From: Myxocyprinus asiaticus
Taxonomy: Eukaryota; Chordata; Actinopteri; Cypriniformes; Catostomidae
DNA: 64,000 nucleotides
Assembly (NCBI RefSeq): GCF_019703515.2
Contig: NC_059368.1
Location: 37,463,831-37,527,830, forward strand
Direction: 5' to 3'
Every line of letters begins with the position of its first letter. Positions within the stretch are counted from its first letter, which is position 1. The position numbers and the translations under genes are program-made. Below are positions 1-12,374 of this stretch, one piece after another. The notes beneath the pieces are model-generated. The model had not been told where the DNA came from and did no database searches. It saw only the letters and a program-made list of their open reading frames with translations.

Positions 1-1623
1 TCTCAAATTTCATATGCAAACATACACTCAAGGCAGAGGTTTGGATTCTCACGCTGTTCAGCAATGACTCAAACACGGAATCTGCTCCAGCTTCCCACGA
101 TCCTTTGCTCTGAGAGTGCCCTGTGTGTATGTTCTCAGGACAGCTGTTTAGCAGTCTGGTAAATCTAATCATTACCCTAGGGGACCGCTAAAATACTGTA
201 GCGCTTACATTAACTTATGCCTTCATTTTCCAGGAGGCATCCTCAGAAACATTTGAGCTTATTGACTCATTTTAAACATCTTTTAATCTCTGAAGCAGCC
301 CGTCCTATGTTCACGAAACAGTTCAGAAACAGAGTGCTCATTTACGCGAGTTGTAGTGCATTCTACGCAGTTCAGAAGCAATACCGTGAGAGTGTGTGAA
401 GGTCGGCTTTGTTCAGTCGGAGATGACTGAATTAAATAGTTCTCACTACACTATATTGCTGTCATGCCACTCAATAGTACAGCAGAGAGTTCTGAGGGCA
501 TGTTTATCGGGGGCAGAGAGTTCTGAGGGCATGTTTATCGGGGGCTGCATTATACAATTAAAACGTTTTACTATATACACCTTTATACAGCTGATAAAAC
601 ACTCACAGATTCTTGAAACATGGAGACAAAAAATAGTCAGCAACTTAGCTTATTCAGTGCATAGGTTGTGTAAATTAGGTATACACATCTATGTAATTTT
701 GTTTGTGATCCATGTGTTTATTGGCAGGATCTAAAGGTGATAAGAAGCTCTGGCTTAGACCCTCACTGTTTTGTTAGCAACATGATGATTCACATTAACC
801 CACAACCAGAAGAAAGAGGAAAATATGGCATTGAACAGAATGAGTTTGTCAATCCTGTTTGAATCTCTTAAGAGGAACACCAAACCTGATGAGACTTTTC
901 CTTCTTGCATTGCATTCACACACACAAATGTAACCCCCATAGTGACGTCATCCAGTGTCGACCATTTTTCATCTGATGTCGTTTGCACTCGCAATTCAAT
1001 AGCAACAAAAAAATCAATGGCTGCAACTGAAGAAAAAAAAAAGAGCAGCCTGACTTGCTGCCTAATCAGTTAATGGATTAACCAACTGCGTTTTTTAATG
1101 AATGGAACTCTTAAGAAAAATAGTCTAAGAACAGTTTGAAAAGCAAATTATGTTCATCCCACTTCCGTATACAACCTCCGAAGGCAGTATTTTATAGTTT
1201 TCAGATGCAGCCAACAACACCAGCAGAGGACACCAGGATTGTAGCTACAATTTGGTTAGGGCTGTTTTACACAAATAGTGTCTTCAGGTTACAGTCTTTA
1301 CACTGTGTGCGTGAGCCGTGCATACAGAGTGTGGTGCTGTTTCCCGAAGCTGCAGTGAGAGGAGAGATGAGGTGCCTATTTTAACCACACAGCACACACT
1401 GAGCTCAATGGAAAACATGTTGAAAATGTACTATAAACCTATTTATCAACACAATCTTTTACAATAAAAGCTTTTATGACCCAAAATAAAATACTGTAAA
1501 ACTACTCACCCATTGACTGAATAAAAGACATCTTGATGCAAGTTAACTAAGCAGTAAAAGGCATGCCACACTTTCCTCATGTAAACTAGATTTCATGACG
1601 GTTTAGTTTATAATAGAGTAAAA
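1..1623. other. upstream intronic/intergenic stretch without recognised gene
   Basis: No exon with laminin similarity, no signal-peptide reading frame joining in phase 0 to the exon at 8704, and no clear mobile element. It holds only the 31-bp tandem duplication listed separately. Most likely an intron of lama4, since the first coding exon must lie upstream. Confidence 0.5.
482..543. repeat. perfect tandem duplication, 2 x 31 bp
   Basis: Two adjacent identical 31-bp units (482-512 and 513-543) containing gttctgagggcatgttt. Lack of divergence implies a recent duplication. Confidence 0.9.
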
Positions 1624-3118
1624 CTTCTCGGTTACTGTTGTAACCTCCGTTCCCTGATGGAGGGAACGAGATGTTGTGTCGTTGTAGTGACACTAGGGGT
1701 CGCCCTTGGGAGCCCCAAACACAAAATTTGCATTCCACTCCCCCATACATACGGGTATAAAAGGAGCTGGCTCGCAACCACTCATTCAGGTTTTGTGCTG
1801 AGGAGCTGAGACAAGGTCCCGGCCATTTCAGCGGATAGTACCGCATTGTGGCAAGAGGGACACAATGTCTCATTCTCTCCATCAGGGAACGGAGGTTACA
1901 ACAGTAACCAAGACGTTCCCCTTCTGTCACTCACTCAACGTTGTGTCAATGTAGTGACACTAGGGGTCCCTATAGACAAACGGCACAACAGCTGGACCAT
2001 GTTACGTGAACTGCCGATGCAGGTGCAAGAAAGCTGCTGCGTGCATAATAGCAGGTGCATCAGTCCGCACATAACGTCCCCCAACGCCCCACAATACGTC
2101 ATGTAGTTCCCCACATCCCAGAGGGGGGGGGAAGCGACGTAACTAGCATGGGAGTCGCGGCATTTTCTCTCTATGTTTCTCGCCACAGAGTATTAGATTC
2201 GGCTGGGGCCATCTAACGCTATTATACGCATCGGGGAAGGTGTTCTTTCCCTTTCCTATTCTTTCAGGGAGAAAGACCCCGTGGAGACCACATCCTTCCC
2301 GAAGGGGAGGTAACATGTGTCAATATGTCACGTGGGCTCAGCAGCCACACATGGAAGAGGCGCAGTGGTAGGTCCTGCCTTGAAGGGGAGGAGCTCTACA
2401 ACACAGCGATTGGTGGCAGAGAGGGCTCTGCCCAAGGGAGACGCGGGTCTGCCGACAGGGAGACCGTACCACGGAAAATACATCACAGGTGGTTACCGGA
2501 GTAACCGGCACCTGTGGAGCACCTATCCCAGTACAGGGCATATTAGCAGACGTACTGGTTCTGGCTGCGAATTCCTCTGCCGAATTCGCAAGCCACAGGG
2601 CTAGGGAGGAAGGACATCCAGGGTTCACAGTTTCGTGAACTCGCATGGGAGAAGAAGCGTAAGTCTTTGCCTCACAGAGGGGAAAGGCACTATACGCAAG
2701 CGACACACCAGCTGTTCCGTATTACCAAACTTACCTGTTCATACCTTACAAAACACGGGAAGAAAACGGCTCAACCCGGAGATTGTAAAATCTCGCAAAG
2801 GTATTGGGTGTTGCCCAGCCCGCTGCTCTGCAGATGTTTGCTAGAGGGCACGGCCTGGGCTTGGTATGCCAGAGTGATGGCATCCACGATCCAGTGGGCA
2901 AGCCTCTGTTTGGAGACAGCATTTCCTTTCCACTGTCCGCTGAAGCAGACAAAGAGCTGCTCAGAGTGTCTAAAGCTCTGCGTGTGATCCAAGTAGATGC
3001 TCAAAGCACGCACTGGACACAGCAACGACAGGGCTGTAGAAGTACCTGTTGTTGTATTAGAGCCTGTGCTCGTAGAAGGAACTGAGAAGTGATCAGAAGA
3101 AGAGCATTTGCGCCTCAC
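1624..3118 (-). mobile_element. DIRS-like retrotransposon fragment (3' part with inverted terminal repeat)
   Basis: Bases 1628-1912 are a terminal repeat of the same family as at 12396-16555: it starts with taacctccgttccctgatgg and ends in its own inverted copy, so it folds on itself. Interior sequence continues to about 3118 and holds minus-strand coding remnants of a tyrosine recombinase C-terminus. The RT and gag parts are absent, so this is a truncated, immobile copy. DIRS elements integrate through a tyrosine recombinase instead of an integrase. Confidence 0.8.
2746..3118 (-). pseudogene. DIRS tyrosine recombinase, C-terminal fragment
   Basis: In two overlapping minus-strand frames the translation gives SALSLLCPVRALSIYL, FVCFSGQWKGNAVSKQRL and HWIVDAI, then in the shifted frame ICRAAGWATPNTFARFYNL. 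These are the C-terminal catalytic region of fish DIRS recombinases, the last tyrosine lying in the FARFYNL segment. A frameshift and a gap over the central H/R motif break it. Confidence 0.75.
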
Positions 3119-5189
3119 GGCAAATGGGGTTACATGGCTGCGTGCATGAACAATCCAATGCCTTTATGGTCAAACTGGTCATCAGATGTGGTATTAATGT
3201 TGAGTGATTGCAAACAGGCGGAATAAAATAAATCAGGTTTGTGTCAAAATATCTGATCTGAGCATTAGACCTGGCAATGGCTGTATATTATGTCTTTAAC
3301 ATAAATCAAACAATAGTGAAAGGAAAAAAACCCTCACTGCTATACTGAAAAGCACTCAATGTCCTTAATTTATTTATTTTATTTTTTGTTTGTTGTTTAC
3401 TTATATTGTATATATTTACTCATATAAAAAACATGAAGCAACGTTTACTTACAGAAATAGTTCACCCAAAAATATAATTCTCTCATCATTTACTCACCCT
3501 AATGCCATCTCAAACTTGTATGACTTTCTACTGGAGGAGTCATATTTTTGGAGTTACCCAAAACCAATTGGATTTCTTCAGAAGACATCGATTAAACCAT
3601 CGTATGAGTCATATGGAATACCGTTAAGCTGCCCTTATGTCCTTTTTGGTCCCCACTGACTTGCATTTTGTGGAAATACTTAAATCATATCTCCAATTGG
3701 TATTGAGAATTGTGAAATTATACTGGTATTGTTGTCAACTACTGAAATTACCCTAGTAGCTATGAACATAGTCTCATGACAGCTCTTGTAATAATTTGTA
3801 CAAGATAGTGAAATCATAAAAAATATTGTTAGACTTGGCTTATACGAAAAGGTATGACATTAATTCTCATAGAGAATTAAACAGAAGAGAACAGAATTTC
3901 AAATCAGTTCAATACAGCATCAACATTTACATAGCCTCCTATCCAATACTTTAAGAAATGTCAGTGATGGACAGACAGATAGATAGATAGATTGATAGAT
4001 GGATGCAGTGCGACACTGATTTCAGAATGGTTAAAGACTCTCTTCTGTTATAACTGAATCGAAAGTACCATGCTAAAGTACTTCCATGTGCTGTCTTTTG
4101 ATGCCGTGAGACTGTTATTCTGGTTTAGATTGCTCCCATATGACGGCCTGGCATGACCATCAGGCTCTGCGGTAGAGTGTGGTTTTAGTATTGCCTTCAG
4201 TTAATCACTAAACCCTCTCGTGACTAAAACAGTCAGGAGGGACCGACTGCCAAGTTTGTTCCTCCTCAGGCAGTTAATTAGTTATAGTTTTTTGTTTTGT
4301 TTCTATAGTTTGTTTGTGAGGATATTCTATTAGTTAGAGACAAAAACAAACTCTTTTCACCCAAATGCACGATTCACCAAAGAGAAAAAGTTTGCTTGTT
4401 CAGGTTGCTGACTTGTAGTGTGACAACCAAATTCTTCCTGGGGGGTTAATGTTTGCTGTCTTTTGCATTAAAAGTTTAAAAATTAAGTTCAATTACACTG
4501 AAAACCCTAATAAATTGACTTTACTCAATTGACTGAGTAATCTAGTTTGCTCAATTGAATTGAGTAATGGCATCTCCAAAAATTTTGTAATTAAGTTCAC
4601 TTAGCTTGGTGTTCATATAGAATGAATTATTTAACTAGGTAACTAGATGCAAGTCGACATAACTCATATTTACTATTAAAATATTTTATTGTAAAGTATT
4701 GTTTTTCTACTTAATTTTAGTTGAACTGACTCCAATTTAGAGCAGATAATAACCAAGGCTGTCAATGGATCAACACTTTTAATCAAATAATAACAGGACA
4801 TGTCAACTAATTAATCGAATTAATCGCATACATCATTATTTGCTGAGAAAGGCCCCCAAATAAAGATAATTCATATGAAAAATTCATAATTAAAATATCT
4901 ATAAATTTAATATGTATGGGCCTATAATAAAAATATATTAAAGATTGAAATTTAGTTTGAAATAAACTGCATTATTGTGGCAGATAAAGCATTGATGAGA
5001 CAATTAAAAAAGTGACTTAAGAACTCAATATATTGTTTTATTCTCATATCATTGAACAAACCTACAGTTGATAGCAAATTTGTCAATGTGTCCAGTTCTC
5101 ACAGTATGCATTCTTGTGTTCTCTCTGTGCTATTTTTAATTGTCGCTCTGTGTAAATGTGTGTGTTTCCTCTGGCGTGGGAAAAAAGTG
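3119..5189. other. AT-rich intronic stretch with repeat remnants
   Basis: No gene seen. Bases about 3455-3670 are a decayed copy of the dispersed fish repeat that starts with gttcacccaaaaat and catcatttactcaccc, and 3970-4005 is a short GATA run. The rest is unremarkable AT-rich sequence. Confidence 0.5.
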
Positions 5190-6504
5190 CTGAACACCAG
5201 AGGTGTATAGTAACGAAGTACAAATATTTCACAACTGTACTTAAGTACAGTTTTTTTTCATATTTGTACTTTACTTGAGTATAAATATTTCTTTGGATTT
5301 TTACTTTCACTTCACTACATTTTGAAGAAAAAATTGATACTTTTACTCCGATAAATTTCTCCAAACCCTTTCGTTACTTTTGCGGCATGATAACGGCAAA
5401 AAAAAAAAAAAAAAAAACCACACAAAAAAACAGCTGTATGCAGATTGCCCATAGTGATGTGTGATTCGTTGAGTTGAATCTTTTAAATTTGATTCCATTG
5501 AACTGAACAAAAAGATTCAAAAGTTGTCTAAATGATTCGTTTTGTGAATCATGAATCTGAATCATAATCACAAGCGAAGCGCACGCCAGATTGTGTGTTC
5601 TGTCGTCTCCACTGGTAAAGAGAAGAAACTGCTCTTGTGCTCTTTAAATAATTTTTTTGACTAATTAATTTGATAAGTTTAGCATTAAAGGTGCAATATA
5701 TAATATATTTACTGTACTAAAGCATAAAATTTTCATAATATGTTATAAGAGATTTAGGAAGCATGCTAAGTTGAAATACTGGCTTCTCCGAAACAATGCT
5801 ACAGCCAGTATATTCTACATTAAAATGTCTGTTCCGGGCCGGAATTTCTGTTTGTGTTTTGGCCTGTGTGATCCCGCCCATTGCCCATTTCCCAATAGTA
5901 TTTCGACATCCCGGGTTGCCATATTTAAAACAAGTTAGCGGGCAAACCCAGCACGCTGTAGCCATGGAAGCCAGCAATACACCTAGCTAACATTGACAGA
6001 GTTATAAAAAAAATCCACATGAGCTGGTTTATAATTTGCAAACAATAAAAACATTGCAAACATATACATTAGCTGATCAACTTACAGTGTAAGGCTCGTC
6101 GCTTGCCATTGTCAGTTTGCTCGTTCCTGTGGCGTGTCCTCAACCTGGCAACCCGTGTGTGCTTAGAGTCTAGAGAGGAGGAGGCGGGGGAGACAACTCT
6201 CTCCAAAATTTTGAATTTGGACTGCAGTACCCATTTTAAACGCTTGATGTCAATGTTACATTTGCTCCTTTAAACATTATGAAAGCTGTAAAATAATATG
6301 CGTTTACATTTTACATTTAAACAAGGTATGATGTGTATGAATAATTACCAGTGCTCATGAAAATGTCCAACAATATTTATTTTTATATTTTATGAAGATG
6401 GATGAATGGCCTTTGCCTAAGCAAAACTAGTTTTCTGGTGGATTCTAAAGTGTTATATTTGCTTTGGGGCACATTTATGCTACAGTATTTGCTTACTAGA
6501 GTTT

Positions 6505-6850
6505 TCTGGATGGTTGCTAGGGCATGCTATGTAGTTGTCAAAGTGATCTGCTGTGTGTTTTAGTGCATTGCTACAGTATGTGGTTGCCAGGTTGTTACTG
6601 TGCTGTTTCTAAGTTGTTTTCTGTGTTCTTAGCACATTGCTCTACAGTTGCCAGGGTATTCTAGGTGTTTGTCAGGTTGTTGCTATGTTGTTGTTAAGTT
6701 GTTTTAACTCTGTGTTTAGCACATTACTATGCAGTTGCCAGGGTATTCTAGGTGGTTGTCAGGTTGTTGCTATGCTGTTGTTAAGTTGTTTTAACTGTGT
6801 TTCAGAACATTGCTATGCAGTTGCAAGGGTGTTCTGGGTGGTTGCTTATT
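6505..6850. repeat. minisatellite, about 87-bp unit
   Basis: Successive units contain gttgccagggtattctaggt followed by gttgttaagttgttttaa. The core recurs near 6630, 6718 and 6804, and more diverged copies lie upstream. Open frames here are repeat-derived. Confidence 0.8.
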
Positions 6851-6954
6851 GGCCCAAATGAAAAGAGCCCACCCCCAAAAGTCTCTGTTCTAGTCACTAA
6901 TATGGCTACACTCATCCCATAAATATGATCATTCTGATGTGACTTGAATGCGCC

Positions 6955-7665
6955 ATTAAAGGGATTGTTTGTTTAAAAATGAAAATGATCTCATAATTTT
7001 CTCACCCTCATTTGATGGTTTTTTGCAGAACACAAATATAAAAAGTTTTTCAGAAGAATATCACTGTTATGTAGGTCAATTCAGTGTAAGTAAATGGTGG
7101 CCAGACCTTTGAAGCTCCAAAAAGCACTTAAATGCAGTAAAATAGTAATCTATAAGACTCCAGTGGTTCCACCAATGTCTTCTGAACCAATTGGTTTTGG
7201 GTAAGAACAGACTAAAATATAACTCCTTTTTTGACTAGAAATCTTGACATTAGCAGTCTCCTTGGCGATCAGGATTTCAAGCTTGATTACACTTCCTATA
7301 GCACCACCTAGGGCTCTGAGCATGCGTCAAGCACTAGAAAGTGAAATCGAGCTTGAAATCATGATCGTGCCTAGATATTGCAATGGCAAAATATACAGTG
7401 AAAATGAGTTACAATTTGGTTTGTTCTCACCCAAAACCGTCTGAATCACTTTAGAAGACATGGATTTAATCACTGTAGTAGTATGGATAACTTTATGCTC
7501 CCTTAATGTGCTTTTTGTAGATTGAAATGTCAGGCCACCATTCACTTGCTTTGAATTGACCTATAGAGCTGAAATATTCTTCTAAAAATCTTTGTATGTG
7601 TTCTGCAGATGAAAGAAAGTCATACACATCTGGGATGGCATGAGGGTGTGTAAGTGATGAGCACC
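6955..7665. repeat. dispersed fish repeat nested in hAT-like element
   Basis: Starts with aaagggattgtttgttt, ctcataattttctcaccctc and ends with a reverse-oriented counterpart (gatggcatgagggtgtgtaa). It belongs to the same broad family as 28275-28757. Confidence 0.5.
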
Positions 7666-8703
7666 ACCATTCAAATAAGTTGCCTCAGGTTTAATGAACT
7701 GTTCTGTAATTTATGCAATTTATTTAAATAATTTTAAAATCAGTTACTTTAATACTTTTACTTAAGTCGTTTTCTCATGAGCTACTTTAACTTTTACCAT
7801 GTCAATTTCCATGAAGGTATCTTTACTTTTACTCAAGTATGGCAAATGGATACTTTATACAACACTGCTGAACGCTGCACACCACACTAGATAGCTACCG
7901 CTTTGGGGCGTGTTTGTAGTATGCAAAGCTAGTGTGTATTGTCTATCATTGTTTTCAGTACACGAGCAATAATATAATTTTATATATACACGATTACAGT
8001 TGGAAAGATGCCAGCTTCATTTCCTAATGCCCACAATGTACAAACAGTGTTGATTTATTACACGTTTACATACCCAGCCTCAGTATTGCAACAATGAATG
8101 TGTGCAGTCATTATTTGATGTATGTTTGAAGTCAGAAAAAATACATAATGACGTGAATAAAGCACTGAATCCAGAAGAATCTCCAGCATTAAAGGCATAT
8201 TTTAAGTGCTTATGACAGACTTCACTGCTTTCAGTTCACAATGATTGGCTGGTGCTTGCCGTTTTCATTCCTCATTTGCATAAAGCAGTGGAATTTGAAG
8301 TTTTTCTACGCCCTAGACCTTCCTCCGCTCCACTGTCAATCCCACAATCCACCTCGTGAGCATGGTGCCTGACTTCCATAGGAATGCATTGAAAACACTC
8401 GCTCACCTTCGCGCAAAACGTGCCAGTGGAAACTTTTTCAAGTAATGTTTAATTAAGGCAACTTGATTTTTTACAGTAATGACAACATAAGGGTTTACAT
8501 TGCATTTCTGATTTTTGGCTTTTACAGTACTTACTGGTACAGTAAGTCTATCCTGAAAGGTTTACACATTATTGTTAAAAATCATTTACTCTATTGAGAA
8601 AATTTTGCTTCCGGAAACCTTACACTCTATGTGATAGATAATTTGTCTCAGTTTGTGATTTTACTACCTTTATTGCTCATGTTTGGGCATTTCTTCATTG
8701 CAG

Positions 8704-8805
8704 GTATGTGCACGAGGCTTCTTCTTGAGTGAGCAGGAGACCTGTCTGCCCTGTAATTGTAAAGGGCATGCCGATAGCTGCGAGGACATCACTGGAATAT
8801 GCATT
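8704..8805 (+). CDS. lama4: lama4 visible exon 1: first LE repeat, N-terminal half
   Basis: Acceptor ttcattgcag, donor gtaagt, 34 codons, phase 0 to 0. It encodes VCARGFF followed by CNC and two further cysteines, the first half of a laminin EGF-like module. The length of 34 codons matches my recollection of the first LE exon of human LAMA4, so one or more upstream exons with the signal peptide are missing. Confidence 0.9.
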
Positions 8806-10137
8806 GTAAGTTTGATTTCAAAACTGTTTCATGAAGGGCCGAACGGGCCACCATCGGGCTGAACAGTTCTGAGCATGGTGAGGAAAGGTTCCAGTAGCAT
8901 TTCCACAGTTCAGCAGAGTACGATTACAAACCGTTCTCGGTGACTCAAAGCCAAGATAACTTGATAAGTTAGATAACTAAGATAAGTTTCTAGGTAGCTG
9001 GCCAAGTTTGCTAATAATTGTTAATAAAAATGACGGCATGTTTTATATATCTCCATGTTTTTATGATGGTTTAACTAGTATAGTACATTGTTTTTCTATG
9101 CGCTTTTTTCTTCAGGGAGGGAGATTACGATAGCTAGCTCGTTAAAACACATATAAATACATTACTCATAAAATATTTTGTACATAATTGTCCTTTTTAT
9201 CTAGTCTGAGAACTTTTACCTGTCTGTGTGTTTGTGTCCAGTGGCATACACAACCCTCCAGCATAAGATGGTAAACCACTTGCCCTTTTCTCTTTGCTTT
9301 CCTTTTTGCGACATGGGCCATGTCTTTTCTGTGCTTTAACAGATTAAAAAGCAGGGGAAAAAAGCAGTTCTAAAAACTGGAATATAAAAATACTCCAGTA
9401 TAGCACACTTGCTCCAATGTTTACCTCTCACACTGTCACCAACTGTTTCATACATTCTAATCCTAATTTCACCGCTCCACAGTGGGGGAAAAAAGCAACA
9501 AGAATCATTCGGCCCCATGGTGGAAAAGCAACTATGCATTCATCTTTATCTAACATAATATTCCACAGCCAACTACTTTTAATAGTAAACAATGGGACCA
9601 TGTGGAATGAGTTAATGCGTTCTCTAAAGAGAGATGGAATGTAGTATTTGGATGTTAATTGAAACCAAACTGCTATTGCGAAAAATCTCTAATGAAAACG
9701 ATGTGGAGCCATTATGTTTAAGCTTTTTTGATTGCAAAAGCTTCCAGTAAGAGTGAAAACCTCAAGAGGTCTGAATCATGCTGCAGATTTCTTGAGTAAA
9801 TCAGAGCAATTAAGGTTTTTTAAGCAAATATTACACATTACCCATAGATGATGCATATATTTTGTGTGTTTTGTTTTTGTTTTTTTCCTGAACTGCATCT
9901 TCTCTTTATGTTGCATGTTGTGCTTTAGGAATGTCAGGACCACACTGTTGGAGATTTCTGTGAACAGTGTGAAAACAGCTTTTTACCTGCATTTCTTCCT
10001 GATGGCACCTTCGGTTGTAGACCGTGTGCCTGCCCACTCTCACTGGAGTCTAACAAGTGAGTCCAGACTTCTGCACTTTATAACCATAACAGCACTTAGG
10101 AGACAGAATCACACTTTTCCCATGAATAATAACAATG

Positions 10138-10170
<33 letters not shown>

Positions 10171-12308
10171 CACTGGGTAATTAAGAGCAAACAATAAATT
10201 AAACAGTTCTTAGTCTTTCTCTGACAAAGTTTCTCCATCATTCATTGATAAATCAAAGCCCAGTTATGGGATTGTGTCTGAACATTGAACTTGTTCACCT
10301 GCACCAGTATCCTTTCAGTTCAAACCAGTTGTCAGTCTCTAAAGCACACATGTAAAAGCACTGATTATTTAGATGCTGTTAATACTGTATGTTGATATTG
10401 TACTTTTCAATATCTACTCAAATGTACAAAGGTGGAATTGTGTAAATTAAGTTTTGTACAAATAATCTATGTCCGATAGGTTGTTATACATTTTTATCAT
10501 TTTTGTTAATAAGGTCTCTAGCATAAGAGGATCAATTATTCCTCCTTTACCATATGTAGAAAAACCAGGTTGAAGGGAGTGTTTGATTCTCATCTACTTC
10601 AGAGCAATCCATAAGAAATTGTACATCAGTTGCAACCATCTAGTTGTCATACAGATGTTGTTGCTTTAATACTTTTCAAGGAAGTCATCGGGATCTTAGG
10701 CCCTGCATTGTTGTCTATAGTAAAAAAGCTTGCTAGTATCAGGATGTCCTAGATGAGTTAAAGATTGTGATAGTTCAACTACCTCTGAAGAAACCCTAAT
10801 TAGTTCCTTTGGTTGTGAATAACTATTGACCAATCTTAAAGTTATCTTTCATCTCTCAAATATTAGAAAAAGCTGTAGCTACAGTATGCGACTGTTGGTG
10901 GTAGTGAAGGATAACAATATTTTGATAAATGTTTTTCAGGATTTAGAGCAAACAACAGTGCAGAAACTGACCTTCTTAGGGTGACAAATGACTGTAGTGT
11001 TACTTGAATTAACTACAGCCTTTGATACAGTTGATCATTCAGTTTTAATTGATACATTGAAGAGATGGGTGGGAATATCTGGGGTGGCATTAGACTGGTT
11101 TGTTTCCTACTTGTCGAATAGGACATTTGCAGTGTTTGTTGGAGATGAGGTGCCCTTCTCTTCAACAATTAATTGTAGTGTTCCGCAAGGATCCCTGTTA
11201 GAGCCAATATTGTTTTCACTATTTACGGTATGTTACCGCTTGGTTGTGTTGGTGTTGTGTTGGTGAGCAAAAATAAAAATTGAATGGCATGTAATTTTCT
11301 TCAGTTAAAAACTGATTAAATAGAGGTTGTTATATCTGGTCATTTTAAAAAAAAAAAAAAGCCAGATTGAGTCAACACTTAGACAGATGGTCCCAAATAT
11401 TAAGCAGGTGGTGAGAAATGTGGGTGTTTATTTTGATACAAATTAAAATTTTGAATACCATATCAGGCAGTTAGATCAGTCTTGTTTTTATCAGTTGAGG
11501 AACATTTCCAAGTTTAGACATGTCTTAAATATAAGGGATACAGAGAAGCTTACACATGCTTTTATTTCGTCTCACCTAGATTATTGCAATGCCATTTCAA
11601 TTTTAAATCAGTGCACTTTAGTACGGCTCCAATTAATGCAAAATGCTGCAACCTTAGTTTTGACATGAACTAGATCTTCAAATCATATAGACATTATTCA
11701 CAGCAGAAAATCTTTGATTTTTAATAGGAATAACAACGATGCTGTGAAGGATTGATGTACAGTCTCTTCAATGGACTGTCCTGCAGTTTAAAGTGTTTTT
11801 GGATCATTCCACGGTCAAAACATTGATGAAATATCTGTCTAAGAACATTCAGTATACAAAGAGTTCCAGATATCATGAGTTGTGGAAAATCAGATGTGAT
11901 CAAGGAGCTTTTAACATCTTTATACTATGCGTACCACTGAATATGTGTATTACTCCAGTTTTAGCTTCTTTGCGTTGGTTACCAATTCATTTTGGTTGAT
12001 CTTAAGATTTTATGAAATTACATAAAAGGCATTACATTGGTTGGCACCAGAATATTTAGCAGAACTTTTAAGACCTTATGAAACAGTTAGACCTCTTAGA
12101 TCTTCTTGTCATGAAATGTTGGCTGTTCCAAGATCCAGACACAAAACTAAAGGTGATAGAGCATTTGTAGTGAAGGCCCCACGATTATAGAACAGCCAGC
12201 CCTGGGATATTAGATCTGCTGAATATGTGTCTGTTTTGAAGTCTCATCAAAAAACTTTGTACCAACATTGGATCCTTCAAATTTGACAACAAAAATATAA
12301 CAAATATA

Positions 12309-12374
<66 letters not shown>

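Larger units (their letters stand above)
5198..7867. mobile_element. hAT-like non-autonomous element with 8-bp target duplication
   Basis: The left end begins cagaggtgtatagtaacgaa and the right end closes with tactttatacaacactg, imperfect inverted termini. The flanks are ctgaacac (5190-5197) and ctgaacgc (7868-7875), an 8-bp duplication with one mismatch, as made by hAT transposases. The interior holds a minisatellite and an inserted fish repeat (about 6955-7665). No transposase reading frame is recognisable. Confidence 0.65.

Noticed and set aside
217..399. 60-residue frame as a possible signal-peptide exon of lama4
   Set aside because: No secretory signal, no donor in phase 0 at its end and no similarity to the laminin N-terminus.
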